A stretch of DNA of 64,000 bases from Sipunculus nudus. Its lineage: Eukaryota; Annelida; Sipuncula; Golfingiida; Sipunculidae. This document shows, in pieces, positions 1 through 10,904 of the stretch. The stretch covers positions 46,433,797-46,497,796 of the forward strand of contig CM049321.1 in assembly GCA_026874595.1 (NCBI GenBank). The letters run 5' to 3'. Below the pieces are notes generated by a model that ran no database searches, was not told where the DNA came from, and saw nothing but the letters and a program-made list of their open reading frames with translations. The position numbers and the translations under genes are program-made. How positions within the stretch are numbered: the stretch's first letter is position 1; each line of letters begins with the position of its first letter.

Positions 1-776
1 CAGAATTACTAGACGCTGACACATCATCTTGAAGTGGTTGACAAAATCTGAACTTTTGCATGGATAACTGTAGCATTATTTCACCCCTGCTTGCACAGTG
101 CCCACGCCAATTCCTCTTCATCATTGTTGCTACACGTTGAGCTAAAATACAGAGCACTTCTTTAACATGCAAAACCTCGTATCTCTCACAGTTAAAATCT
201 TAGGTTAAAATCTTCTTTTTAGACACACAAATTATAGGAGGCACTATATATCCAGATAAATAATATGGGCACATCTAAAACAAAATATGGAAAAGTGTTA
301 CAGTGATTTACTGTTAGGGTACTGGTTTGGACTGTGAATTGTTCTGGATCACAAAATAATTCCATAAGTAAAGGTTAAAACCGTTCAATATCTGAGCTGA
401 TGTGCTATATATGTGGTTTATGTGAGAATTTAATAACATTAAATATGAATACTTACAGTCAATCAGATTTCTTTGAAGACTGTCTGATTTGATGACTCAC
501 GTGCAGTTATCATGGCTTCCCATGAGATACAAGTTTTTGTCAGGACAACTTTGTTGGCCAATCAGCATACGAGGTAAGATCAGAGGTTTTGCAAGGACAG
601 AAATTTGGCCAATCATGATGCGAGGTTTTGAACACATGACAATAGACATCATTTTCATTGGCTTTCTGTTACAAGGTTTTGTCATAATAAGAACAGCACT
701 TATAGCTATTAATTGGTGTGAAAAACCCATATTACCCCTCAGGTGAGTTACGAGGTTTTGACTCGACAGCGACGAT
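1..776. other. Intergenic DNA with paired CCAAT motifs
   Basis: I see no gene here. Two copies of TTGGCCAATCA-like sequence lie about 51 bases apart (near 555 and 606), each followed by a GAGGTTTTG-like motif that recurs near 655-680 and 745-760. GGCCAATCA matches the NF-Y (CCAAT-box) consensus, but nothing shows a promoter, so these may simply be units of an imperfect short repeat. Confidence 0.3.
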
Positions 777-777
777 A

Positions 778-976
778 TGCCCTTTCTGAGTTTTTTCCCA
801 AAGATGTCGCATTTAAAATTTTTTACCTATATGTGTCCTGAAGTGTACCTTCATTTTACCTTTAGTATAAAAAAATTTCAACACGAGTCAGAGCTGTACG
901 GTTTCTCTCCAGTATGTGTCACGGATTGTTTTTTAATTTCTCCCTTGGTGATGAAACGTTTATTACATTGTTAACA
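778..976 (-). pseudogene. Decayed 3' fingers of the first zinc-finger gene
   Basis: Reading on past the TAA at 977-979 in the same frame, finger sequence is still recognisable: Q-C-N-K-R-F-I-T-K, then T-H-T-G-E-K-P-Y-S-S-D-S-C, then K-C-D-I-F-G-K-K. Several in-frame stops interrupt it. These match, in order, fingers 5, 6 and 7 of the paralogue at 7268-8419. The annotated end of the first gene is therefore a premature stop, and about three further fingers were lost from the protein. Confidence 0.75.
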
Positions 977-2368
977 TTAAAATGGCTTTTCTCCGGTGTG
1001 CGTCATTATGTGTTGTTTTAAATGCGCCTTCCGACTGAAGCTTTTCTCACACCGCCCACAGTTAAATGGCTTTTCTCCAGTGTGTGTACGTATATGGTTG
1101 GTGAGTTGACTGTTCATGGTGAAACATTTCTTGCAAAACTCACATTTGTATGGTTTCTCTCCGGTGTGTGTACGTGTATGCACTGTAAGTCCCGTCTTGG
1201 TAGTGAAACATTTTCCGCAGAGCTCACATTTATATGGTTTTTCTCCAGTGTGGGTTCTGATGTGTGTGACCAGGGAATGCTTGGTTGTGAAATATTTTCC
1301 ACAATGTTCACACCCGAAGGGATCAGTTTGTCCCCTGAATCGCCTATTAAGTGGTTTCTTTGTAGTCAATGTTTTTTCCTCACTTTTGTCCGGATTATCA
1401 ACTTTGTGTTCTTTCAAATGTGCCTTCCGACTAAAGTTTTTCCCACAAGAGTCATTGCTGTATGGTTTCTCCCCAGTGTGTGTCCAGGTATGTACGTTCA
1501 TGTCTTGCTTAGTGATAAATCTTTTATCACAACGTTCACATTTGAAAGGTTTTTCTCCGGTGTGTTTCATTATATGATGTGTCAACCATGCCTTCCGCGC
1601 GAAGCTTTTCCCACACCACTCACAGGAAAATTTTTTTTCTCCAGTGTGTGTCGGTGTGTGATTAGTTAGTTGACCCTTACTGACGAAACACTTTTCACAA
1701 AACTCACATTTGTATGGTTTCTCTCCGGTGTGGGTACGCGCATGCACCCTAAATTCCGTCTTTCTAATAAAACATTTCCCGCAGAGTTTACATTTATATG
1801 GTTTTTCTCCAGTGTGAGTTCTGATGTGTGTGACCAGCGAATGCTTCGCTGTGAAGTATTTTCCGCAATGTTCACACCCGAAGGGATCAGTTTGTCCCCT
1901 GAATCGCTTATTAAGTGGTTTCTTTGTATCCAACGTCTTTTCCTCACTTGTGTCCGGTTTATCAACTTTGAGTTCATTTGTACTTTCAGCAGATTGCCCT
2001 GCGGGTGAGATCAAAGTTAAAGGACTGAGGAATATTTGCCTCCCATCATCTCTTGCACTTGCTGTACTCATATGCTCATCAGATATCACAGTCGAAACAT
2101 GGATTAAAATGTCTTCTTTTTCTTCTTTTATCGCATCTCGACCATTTATAATGCGTTTTCTTTCTTCTTCAAATTTACTGCTGATCACCTGATTTTTAAC
2201 AAGACACCTGCTTACATTTCCTTTTTCTAAATCATGAGGTGATTCAGTAATACTCTCATCTAAATTTTCCTTTTTGATTTTACTTAATGTTTCCTCGAAG
2301 GATAATACTAGATTTTTATTATTCTGAAAATAATGTGTGTGGTCTTCCTTCTTAATGTAAGCCTCCAT
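977..2368 (-). CDS. C2H2 zinc-finger protein, 9 intact and 1 broken finger
   Basis: This 463-residue protein is probably a nuclear DNA-binding regulator. Residues 1-162 are acidic and look unstructured; they carry psi-K-x-E sites at 5-8 (IKKE), 31-34 (IKKE) and 80-83 (IKEE), plus H-V-S-T-V-I-S at 90-96. From residue 163 run C-x2-C-x12-H-x3-H fingers joined by TGEKP linkers. Finger 6 (YSNDSCGK) has lost its first Cys, and its last His is replaced by a copied pre-finger linker. The segment from residue 163 is repeated at 351, so a 564-bp (188-codon) in-frame duplication built the present array. The start follows a 3' splice site (TTTATTTGCAG, exon from 2419), so an untranslated first exon must lie upstream on the minus strand. 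The stop at 977 is premature relative to the paralogue. The fingers make the family call certain; target and role are unknown. Confidence 0.9.
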   Translation of the reverse strand: MEAYIKKEDHTHYFQNNKNLVLSFEETLSKIKKENLDESITESPHDLEKGNVSRCLVKNQVISSKFEEERKRIINGRDAIKEEKEDILIHVSTVISDEHMSTASARDDGRQIFLSPLTLISPAGQSAESTNELKVDKPDTSEEKTLDTKKPLNKRFRGQTDPFGCEHCGKYFTAKHSLVTHIRTHTGEKPYKCKLCGKCFIRKTEFRVHARTHTGEKPYKCEFCEKCFVSKGQLTNHTPTHTGEKKFSCEWCGKSFARKAWLTHHIMKHTGEKPFKCERCDKRFITKQDMNVHTWTHTGEKPYSNDSCGKNFSRKAHLKEHKVDNPDKSEEKTLTTKKPLNRRFRGQTDPFGCEHCGKYFTTKHSLVTHIRTHTGEKPYKCELCGKCFTTKTGLTVHTRTHTGEKPYKCEFCKKCFTMNSQLTNHIRTHTGEKPFNCGRCEKSFSRKAHLKQHIMTHTGEKPF

Positions 2369-2419
2369 TCAAACCGATCTTAAAGGACTGTATGTTTTCT
2401 CTTCTCTTGGAATGCTCAA

Positions 2420-2445
2420 CTGCAAATAAAAAGAAATAAATCGAG
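2420..2445 (-). promoter_or_regulatory. 3' splice acceptor of first zinc-finger gene
   Basis: On the minus strand a pyrimidine-rich tract ends TTTATTTGCAG, with the exon beginning at 2419, about 50 bases before the ATG. The paralogue has the same sequence at the same relative position (8468-8490), which supports real splicing rather than a chance match. Confidence 0.7.
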
Positions 2446-2690
2446 ATAATTTTCATCACTTTATCCATATTTAACTAAACACATATATATATTATCTATT
2501 CACACACAGTCCCAGGGGTTAATAATAAGAATATGGCAGTCTACAAATGATAATAGCTATCCAAAGGTTCACAGAGGTATGGATAGAGTGAGGCATGGAA
2601 TCTCTCCTAATACAAAGTATGACTGCCTTCAATGTATCCCAAGAAAAATGGATGAAAGAAACTAAGAAAAAAAAATCGTAGCATCGCCAG
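2446..2690 (-). other. Paralogous intron sequence shared with 8490-8690
   Basis: Sequence upstream of the acceptor is alignable with that upstream of the second zinc-finger gene, including CACAGAGGTATGGATA and CATGGAATCTCTCCT in the same order. The duplication that made the two genes therefore copied genomic DNA with intron, not a processed mRNA. Confidence 0.7.
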
Positions 2691-3060
2691 TCATGTGTAC
2701 AGAAAAAAGATATCCTAGATCTATTGCCATGCAAAATTTCAGGCCGATACGTGAAACCACTCCTGAGAAAAATGCATATATTTTACAAATATATGATTGT
2801 AGGTGGTACCACCTAGCTTTGTATGAGAAAGCTATGGATGGATATGCACAATTTCAGGCCGTTTCATTGAACTCCTGAGATGTGTCGTCATCAGTCTTGT
2901 ATACAAGATAAAGCTATCCAAGATCTATGGACATGCAAAATGTCAGGCTGATAAATTAAACCAGTTCATCAATGTATTCTTCAAATACGTGATTGTTGGT
3001 GGCACCACTAGCCTCGTGCATGCGAAATTTATCCAACTTTTTACGTAAATTTATGACCGT
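2690..3060. repeat. Dispersed repeat family B copy
   Basis: Contains the recurring phrases GCAAAATTTCAGGC, AAACCACTCCTGAG and GTAGGTGGTACCACC, the last a variant of the GGTGGCGCCACC palindrome. Related sequence appears at 6220-6590 and 11395-12050. I see no ORF of interest. The element type is unknown. Confidence 0.5.
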
Positions 3061-4200
3061 GTACTGGATGAAGACTGAATGTCAAAAGTCCAGGTAAAAA
3101 TCTAACCAAATCCTCTGAGCTCTTGATTGTTTTGACACGCTAATCCGCACCCTGGCAGCTGACATCAGCCTGCATAAATATTAAGGTCATGACATGATCG
3201 TCTATTGGTCCGTTTTTATGACCAAGTAATACAAGTGCTCGTTTGCATACCCTCGGTTGTTTCCGGGACCGCTGAGGTCATAGGTCGTGTGCATATGATG
3301 GCGAGCTCGAGGTGGGTTTAACCTTACATAACCCACTCCAAGAAATAATATCGACACTGAAGCTTGTTTACAATAGAATACACGTGTTCACAATCATCGT
3401 TCTTCGGCCCCATTAAAAAAAAAACGACGAATTCCATCAATTAGGTTGATGTTTTCTCCACCATGTCTCCGTTTGAGCGGCGCGAATCTTTAAGTTTTAT
3501 TTTTTGTCTGACATCACAGGTCTGCTAGGACACGGTCGGACACGTTTTTATTATTTTCGTAAGTCTTTTCCGCGGTCCTTGACAATTTGGATACACAGGT
3601 GGCAACTTTTTTTTATACCATTCTCATTTTTTTACATATTGATTGACAGCTTATTTGCATAAAGCTACATGTCACCCGAATGGTGGAAGAGACGCCCCGC
3701 CTAGTTCCCCAGAAGAAAAACCAGTCGAGACTCGTAGTTTACTACATGCCTGCGTGCTCAGTTTCATTCATGCGATTTTTGGCCAGAAATGGTCTGTGTG
3801 CAGCATGTACAAATGCGATATCATATGCAGACAATCGGCAAAGATATGTTGACTTTTGAGATGACATTTTCTTCAAGAGTTTTCTCATACCATCAAGGAA
3901 CCCGAACCCTCATAATTGCAGGGGTAGCGTACAGGAGATTTACCATCACGCCATATGTACAACCTTATTACCTTAGCACACGTAAAATAGGCCTATTTAA
4001 AAATGCCAGCGTTGGTGGTGGTGTATCCGGCCGTGCTTTTAATAAAAACAAGTGACCCATGGGCCATGACGCACAGCTGACTGGGAAGAGATTTGCAAAA
4101 GGAAATTTTATCATCTGAATGGTAGTATATTACCATTCAACTGAAGCATCAAAACAGATTAACCAACAGGCTGAGATTGTGTCTGTATTAATATATCTCA
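3061..4200. other. Gene-poor interval
   Basis: I see no recognisable coding sequence or repeat. Short open frames here lack domain features. The promoter and first exon of the gene at 977-2368 could lie here, but I could not identify them. Confidence 0.3.
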
Positions 4201-4204
4201 AAAA

Positions 4205-5715
4205 TAGAGAAAAAAAATTTAAAAAAATACAGGTGGCTCCACGAGTCTGCAGAAACTAATAAAAATACTTAATGGTCAATATCCATGCAAAGAAGCATGG
4301 TGGTCTCTGGATTAGTTGTTCAGATACTTAATCTTTTGTATCAAATTTTTCATTATTCTGAGGGAAACTTTTGAGTCCTATAGCTTGAAGGATATTAGTA
4401 ACAGAGACCTAATTTCAGGTTTCCACAGACACTTTTCATGGGCCTCCTTGCATGACAAGAATGAAGATTCTAGGTCCAGTTGTTACAATTTGTACCCTGT
4501 TGACAGATAACCACATCTTTAAAGGTCTCAAAAAAAAGAGAAAATAATTCGTAAAAATTTGAAAATATAGAGTTGGCACACCCAGTCTGCTAAAACTGAT
4601 GGAACATGTCATGATCATTTTGTATGCCAATAATCATGAGCATCAGTGATGTAGTTAATGAGATATTGAAGTTTTTGTATGAAATTTTTCACTATTCTGG
4701 GGGGTACTTTAGGGTCTAATAGCTGTAAGGATATGGGTAACAGAGACCTAATTTCAGGTTTCCATGGAGACTTTTCATAGGTCTCCCTGTGTGTCAAGAA
4801 TGAAGATTCTTATTCAAGTCTTTTCGATTTGTGCCCTGTTAACAGATGTTCACATTTTTAAAGGTCTCAAAAATAGAGAAAACAATTCATAAAAAATAAA
4901 AAATACAGGTGGCGCCACCAGTCTGCAGGAACTGATGGAACATCTCATGATCAATATGTATGCCAAAAATCATGACTATCAGTGATGTAGTTAATGAGAT
5001 ATTGAAGTTTTTGTATGAAATTTTTTACTATTCGGGGGGGGGGGGGGTACTTTGGGGCCCCAAAGCTCGAAGGATATGGGTAACAGAGACATAATTTCAG
5101 GTTTCCATGGAGACTTTTCATAGGTCTCCCTGTGTGTCAAGAATGAAGATTCTAGGTCCAATTTGAACCCTGTTGATAGAAACTACATCCTTAAAGGTCT
5201 CAAAAATAGAGAAAAAAAATTGTAAAAATTTGAAAAATATAGGTGGTGCCACCAGTCTACAGAAACTGAAGAAACATCACATGATCAATATGTTTGCCAA
5301 AAATCATGACCATCAGTGATGTAGTTAATGAGATAATGAAGTTTTTGTATGAAATTTTTCACTATTCTGGGGGGTACTTTGGGGCCCCATAGCTCGAAGG
5401 ATATGGTTAACAGAGACATAATTTCTGGTTTCCATGGAGACTTTTCATTAGTCCCTTAGAATTTTAAGAATGAAGATTCTAGGTTCAGTCTTTACGATTT
5501 GTGCCCTGTTAACAGATGTACACATTTTTAAACGTCTCAAAAATAGAGAAAAAAATTTGTAAAAAATCGAAAAATTCAGGTGGCGCCACCAGTCTGCAGT
5601 AACTGATGGAACATCTTATGATCAATATGTATGCCAAAAATCATGACTATCAGTGATGTAGTCAATGAGATATTGAAGTTTTTGTATGAAATTTTTGACT
5701 ATTCTGGACTCACAT
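4205..5715. repeat. Tandem satellite, unit about 335 bp, 4-5 copies
   Basis: The phrase GTTTTTGTATGAAATTTTT recurs at about 4671, 5008, 5341 and 5679, with a diverged first copy near 4332, giving spacings of 333-339 bases. Each unit also carries the GGTGGCGCCACC palindrome or a variant, AACTGATGGAACAT, CAGTGATGTAGTTAATGAG and GTTTCCATGGAGACTTTTC. One copy holds a G run at 5034-5047. The short ORFs are not conserved between units, so this is non-coding satellite. Confidence 0.85.
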
Positions 5716-5734
5716 CTTAAAAGATATTGTGGAT

Positions 5735-6175
5735 TCATTTTAAGCCAAACTTTTCATCCTAGATCTTCCATCTTGAACATATAGCTCACTTGTCAATAGT
5801 GGATGGTCCATATTAATTTTGGGGTCACAAGGTCAAAGGTCAAGGCCACAGGAGCTATCTGTCAAAAAATTAGTTTCCGGATGATAATTCCAGCTTTTTT
5901 TATATATTGATTTCAAACTCGCCTTATATAAGTCCGATTAAAAAAGCAAGATCCAAATAGATTTTGGGGTTACGAGGTCAAAGGTCAAGGTCAAAGGACA
6001 AACATCTTTGAAAAGATTGTGGATGCATTTTCAGCCAAACTTTCATCTCAGACCTTTTATCTTGCACATGTAGTTCACCTGCCAATAAGGGAAGACCCCT
6101 ATTCATTTTTTGGTCACAAGGTCAAAGGTGAAGGTCACAGGAGCCATCTGTCCAAAAATTCATTTCCTGATGATA
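5735..6175 (+). repeat. Dispersed repeat family A (AGGTCA half-site repeat)
   Basis: Three blocks of the form AGGTCAAAGGTCAAGGTCA occur, near 5828, 5972 and 6119, embedded in alignable flanks (GCCAAACTTTCATC, ACCTTTTATCTTGCAC). The same family appears at 10905-11400, 37430-38215 and 61020-61440. The blocks are direct repeats of the nuclear-receptor half-site AGGTCA. Confidence 0.65.
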
Positions 6176-6219
6176 ACTCCAGCTTGGATTGATATATGGG
6201 TTTCAAACTTGACATATAT

Positions 6220-6600
6220 ATTTCCATCCATCTTGGAAAGTTTTCTCATAAACCATACATGTGGCGCCACGTTCCTTCCCATTTTTGAAGAATAATTTAA
6301 TACCCTTTTTGAGGAGTGATTTGCCCTATTGGCCTGAAAATATGCATATCCATAGATCTTGGACTCCTACATTTTGTACTCAAGACTGGTGGCGCCATCA
6401 GCAATTGTTTTAATGTGGCGTCCATCTTTATGTGTGCTTTGGGTGAAAATCACTCATATCTCCGGATTCGTTCAAGGTATTGGTCTGAAATTTGGCATGC
6501 CCATCCATCTTGGAAAGTTTTCTCGTAAACCAGACAGGTGGCGCCACCTACCTTCCTGTTTCTGTAAAAAAAATTAATGCTCTTTTCTCAAGAAAGATTC
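6220..6600. repeat. Family B repeats with GGTGGCGCCACC
   Basis: Two related blocks about 275 bases apart each read 'tctcrtaaaccatacatgtggcgccac' in outline. The second has the perfect palindrome GGTGGCGCCACC at 6537-6548. Related to the satellite units and to the copies at 2690 and 11395. Confidence 0.5.
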
Positions 6601-7262
6601 AATATAATGGCCCCTATATTTGGTGAAAAATGTTGTTTCTTAAGTTGATAGATGGAAGAAACCGTTGACGCTTGCTAAGTGTGTCAGTATATGCTGCTGA
6701 AGATGGGGGGCCTATACTTAAAGGGGGGGGGGGATTAATTGTCTGGGGATACTATGACACCAAGAAATATCTAGTTAATCATGTGACCATATCAGCCAAC
6801 CATAGAGGTCGTGTCTTCCAGCACAGGGTCTCATCTGATTGTACCAATATACAGTGCTCCCCTCCAGTGTAACGATCCAGGATAAGAGGTCAAAACAAAC
6901 AGCGCTTACGAAAAAGGTAGTAGGCCTATAGGTAAAGCGCTGATTAAAGAGCGTTCATGCATGTACGGGTGTTTTTTCTTATATGTTATATGTGCTCATT
7001 TTACTATTTCCCAGATATATAAGGTAAACTGGGGGGGGGGGGGGAGCATGCTAGACGGGGGGGGGGGGGGGTTAGCACCTGCTGCATCCCCCTCACCCCA
7101 ATCAACCGTTGTACTGGTACACAAAACAATCAAATCAACATTTAAAAAAATCCACTAAAAATTCTAAAGCCATTTTAATTTTGGAACAATGTCATTTTTA
7201 TTATCAGCAAATTTTTAAAAATGTGGCTAAATTTAAAGTACACCGGATTTTTTCCCCTGCGC
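6600..7262. other. Intergenic DNA with long G runs
   Basis: Uninterrupted G runs lie at about 6723-6733, 7031-7044 and 7057-7071. I see no gene or known element; the last two runs could form G-quadruplex structure. Confidence 0.45.
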
Positions 7263-7267
7263 CATCA

Positions 7268-8419
7268 CTATGGTTTTCGATGATGTGCCTGCACATGTCT
7301 GTTCAGATGCGCTTTCTGCGAAAAGTATTTTCCACAGTGGTCGCATTTAAATGGTTTTTCACCTGTATGTGTCCTGAAGTGGACCTTCTTTTCATGTCTG
7401 GTGTTAAAACATTTTCCACACGAGTCACAGCTGTGTGGTTTCTCTCCAGTGTGGGTCCGGGTATGTATATGCATTTCTTGCTTGGCAATGAAACGTTTAT
7501 CACAATGTTCACATTTGAATGGTTTTTCTCCTGTGTGCGTCATTATGTGTTGTTTCAAATGCGCCTTCCGACTGAAGCTTTTCCCACACCACTCACAGTT
7601 AAATGGTTTTTCTCCAGTGTGTGTCCGAATGTGGTTAGTGAGTTGACCCTTCATGGCAAAACATTTCCCGCAAACCTCACATTTGTATGGTTTCTCTCCT
7701 GTGTGTGTACGCGTATGTACTGTAAGTTCTGTCTTGGTAGTAAAACACTTTCCGCAGAGGTCACATTTATATGGTTTTTCTCCAGTGTGTGTTCTAATGT
7801 GTGTCACCAGGGAATGATTAGTTATGAAGTATTTCCCACAATGTTCACACCTGAATGGATCAGTTTGTGCCCTGAATCTGTTATTTTGAGGTTTCTTTTG
7901 AGCTAACGAGTTCTCCTCACTTGTGTTTGGTTTATCAACTTTATGAATGCTTTCATTTGTACTTTCAGCACATGGCCCGGAGGGTGAGATCAAGTTACCT
8001 TCCAAAAGACCAGTACTGAGGGATAGTTGACCGACATAATTTCCCACACTAGCTGTATTCAGATGCTCTGTCTTAACGATATCATGGTCTTGTGCTCCAT
8101 CAGTCCCATCAGATATCACAGTCGAAACATGGACAGAAATGTCTTCTTTTTCTTCTGAAGAATTTATCACATCTCGACCAGAAATAATGAGTGTTCTTTC
8201 TTCTTCTTCACATTTACTGCCCACGTCCCTGATCACCTTATCTCTATCAAGACACCTACTTATATTTTCATTTTTTAAATCACCTTCACGTGATACAGTC
8301 CTACTCTCATCCAAATATTCCTTTTTGATTTTACATAATGTTTCCTCATAGGATAATTCTGGATTTGTATTATTTTGAAAGCAATTTGTGTGGTCTTCCT
8401 TTTTTATGTATGCCTCCAT
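7268..8419 (-). CDS. C2H2 zinc-finger protein, 7 fingers
   Basis: This 383-residue protein is the intact paralogue of the gene at 977-2368 and a probable nuclear DNA-binding regulator. The N-terminus (1-188) is acidic and carries psi-K-x-E sites at 5-8 (IKKE), 31-34 (IKKE) and 115-118 (VKTE). It has the motif H-V-S-T-V-I-S at 97-103; the His and the Lys of VKTE are 19 residues apart, exactly as in the gene at 35779-36846. Seven C-x2-C-x12-H-x3-H fingers run from residue 189 to the end; the last closes with HVQAHHRKP and a natural stop. Finger 6 carries an odd helix (TRHEKKVH). The start is chosen because it matches the paralogue's MEAYIKKEDH and lies about 50 bases after a TTTATTTGCAG acceptor. 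Function beyond DNA binding is unknown. Confidence 0.93.
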   Translation of the reverse strand: MEAYIKKEDHTNCFQNNTNPELSYEETLCKIKKEYLDESRTVSREGDLKNENISRCLDRDKVIRDVGSKCEEEERTLIISGRDVINSSEEKEDISVHVSTVISDGTDGAQDHDIVKTEHLNTASVGNYVGQLSLSTGLLEGNLISPSGPCAESTNESIHKVDKPNTSEENSLAQKKPQNNRFRAQTDPFRCEHCGKYFITNHSLVTHIRTHTGEKPYKCDLCGKCFTTKTELTVHTRTHTGEKPYKCEVCGKCFAMKGQLTNHIRTHTGEKPFNCEWCGKSFSRKAHLKQHIMTHTGEKPFKCEHCDKRFIAKQEMHIHTRTHTGEKPHSCDSCGKCFNTRHEKKVHFRTHTGEKPFKCDHCGKYFSQKAHLNRHVQAHHRKP

Positions 8420-8467
8420 TCAGACTGGTCTTAATGCATTGTACGTTTTCTCTCTTGGAATACTCCA

Positions 8468-8492
8468 CTGCAAATAAAAAAGAATTAACTGT
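8468..8492 (-). promoter_or_regulatory. 3' splice acceptor of second zinc-finger gene
   Basis: TTCTTTTTTATTTGCAG on the minus strand, exon from 8467. Same position and sequence as in the paralogue. Confidence 0.7.
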
Positions 8493-8691
8493 AGCTATCA
8501 AAATTTAACCAAATATTAAAACAATCTACTCAGCCAGTCTCAATGGTTTTATTACCAGAATATGGACAGTCGACAAGTGACTACAGTATTCACAGAATCA
8601 CAGAGGTATGGATAAAGTGAGCCATGGAATCTCTCCTGATTTGACAGCCCTCCAAAACGGTGGCATCAGAGATGCCTAAGTATCCCAAGAT

Positions 8692-10837
8692 CAGGGTTCT
8701 TGCGCCTTTTCAATTTCCAAAAGTAAGACCTTTTTAAGACGTTGTTAGACTTTTTTTTCGTGGAAAAAAAATTCTCATGGTTATTATACAGGATTAAGAT
8801 CATTAGAAACCTTATATATATTGGTCTTAATAAAAAATAAATAAATTAATAGGCCTTCATTTATATGCCCGTATATTCTCTCTTTGCCCGCTGTTGCCGT
8901 ATACTTATACAGATATGTTGTACGATCGGAGTTAATTCCCGTATATTATTCATGGCCAAAAAAATTATTCATAAATCTGTCCAATAGGTTTATCATATCT
9001 TTAGACAGCGTTTAGCCATAGAATGGTAATGTTGTAACTTGGATGAAAAGTTGCAGCCCCACGATCACCAGGCCCCTCTTCTTCCCGAGCAACTTCGTTT
9101 TCCCACAGAAAATCAAAGAACACGTGCAAGCCAGTCATCAGGTACAAACATTTTCATGGACATGTTCGGATAACTTCCTATACTCGATTAACAGAATATA
9201 CGCAAAAAAAAAAAAAAAAAAAAAAAAACGCACGCTAAATTTGACACGATGGCATATTCGCTGACGCAATACCGTGAGATTCCTAGCCGCGAGAGTGACC
9301 AGTTTCCACTTTGAAACCCTTGGATAGCTTTCTGTTTTAGCTCAGGTGTCCCCGCCAAAGAGTGAGGCATAAACGTAAAAAGCAGACGAGCTTGGAAGTT
9401 CAAAAATTTACGGGGATACGTTTATAAAAAATGCAGCTGGACGACACTGACATCGTTTACATCGGACAGACCGTAATACGTGGGCAAAATATGTTCTGAA
9501 ATGCGAATGCAATATGACAAAAATTAATTAACGATCAACAAAATAGATTCCTGATGTTCATGTATATTTTCGAAATACCTGCTGTATTAGTGCGATCTAC
9601 TGCAAAAAAATCACGAGTCCCCGCCAAAGAGTGAGACATTTGTAAAGATAGCAGGTGACTTTGGACGTTCAAAATTTTACGGGTATACGTTTGGAAAAAA
9701 ATGCAGTTGGATGACATCGATTTTGTTTGCATCGGGCTGACCGAAATACGTGGGCAAAATAAGTTCTGAAATGGGAGAGCAATTTGATACAATCAATTTA
9801 CGATCAACAAATTAGATGTTTTGCTTTATTTTTAACTTCCAAAAATTGAGTCAAATCCCATTCGATATCGTTCCTGGAACAATTCAGCTCACAGGTATGT
9901 CGACGTATGCAGGACGAGCCTAAATCATGCTGAGTTACAGAAAACGCACGTCAGTTCTTGCCTTGTTCTGGTATACAGGGTTATAATAATACTGGCTGGT
10001 ATAGAAATCAATGTAGCATCTTCTGTATACCAACTCGAACACAAATATTTAGTTCAACTTTTATTTTCAAGCACGTGTCCATATAAACCTATCAAGCTTT
10101 CAAGCACTTTTAATGGTACTAGCCCTGCTACCCTTATGTGCATGAGTTAAGCAAAATAATTAATTTTTAAACTTAAAAGTGCCGTCAATATTCATACATG
10201 AATGTACATGAACCTGCATAGCAAACATGAAACTGAAAAAAACGAGTGATATTTAAGGACCAAACTTTTTTATGATTGAGTCATAGTTTCCGGATTTTCT
10301 TCAACTTCATTTGAATTGTCGACAAACATACAGCGCGTTATTAATTTCAGCTCCCAACAAAGTTTATGCGCATCTACCGACATGCAGAAACTGCAGAGGT
10401 AACTTGATTCAGGTAAAATGTACAGCAGAGGAAATACCATAATGACTGGTGATAAACTGGCGGGCAACTTTTGAGTCTCCTTTCTTACCGCCGAAACTTG
10501 TGAACGCGTGTCTTCTGATTCGAATTACTTCTGTGTTATCTGCATTGAAAATACTCCGCCGGTGCCCCTCATATCTAGGACTCAAGGTAGTCTAAATATG
10601 AAGTCTGACTAGCAGTTAAACACGGGAACAAGCTTTAAAAAGTATTTACTTTCAGGTATATGGAATCCATTTATTTGCCTTCTTCACCCTTCACGAAATA
10701 AAATTAATTCAGTTTCTGTGAAACAAAAAGAAAGACTTTTGTAAGGACTATCCTCTAAAATGAAAGAAAAGTAAAACTTTTACAGCCTTATTTTGGCAAA
10801 ATGAAAAATAAAAATGTGAGACCACGCACGAACCCTG
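8692..10837. mobile_element. hAT-like non-autonomous element, 2.1 kb
   Basis: Relative to the first gene's flank, this block interrupts otherwise alignable sequence (TATCCCAAG on the left, ATGGATGAAGAAAC-like on the right). Its ends are inverted: CAGGGTTCTTGCG on the left and the complement of CAGGGTTCGTGCG on the right. CAGGG ends are typical of hAT transposons. The flanks show only an imperfect duplication (CAAGAT versus CAAGAA). No transposase is visible. Inside are a poly-A run near 9206-9228 and a pair of diverged direct repeats. Confidence 0.6.
9349..9805. repeat. Diverged direct repeat pair, offset about 268 bp
   Basis: GTCCCCGCCAAAGAGTGAG starts both units (near 9349 and 9617). Both continue with TTACGGG.ATACGTTT, ATGCAG.TGGA.GACA and AATACGTGGGCAAAATA in order. 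I see no shared open frame, so this is probably an internal structural repeat of the surrounding element. Confidence 0.7.
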
Positions 10838-10904
10838 CAAGAAACATGGATGGAAGAAACTTAAAATATATTTCGTAGCATCACCAGTCATGTGAAAAAA
10901 AAAC

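Noticed and set aside
1022-1669. Long plus-strand frame opposite the first zinc-finger gene
   Set aside because: It is the complement of the finger array. The regular finger codons keep other frames open. The same applies at 7109-7906, 36214-36714 and 45382-45825.
9188-9264. Lys-rich or Phe-rich ORF ends
   Set aside because: These are translations of the poly-A run at about 9206-9228.
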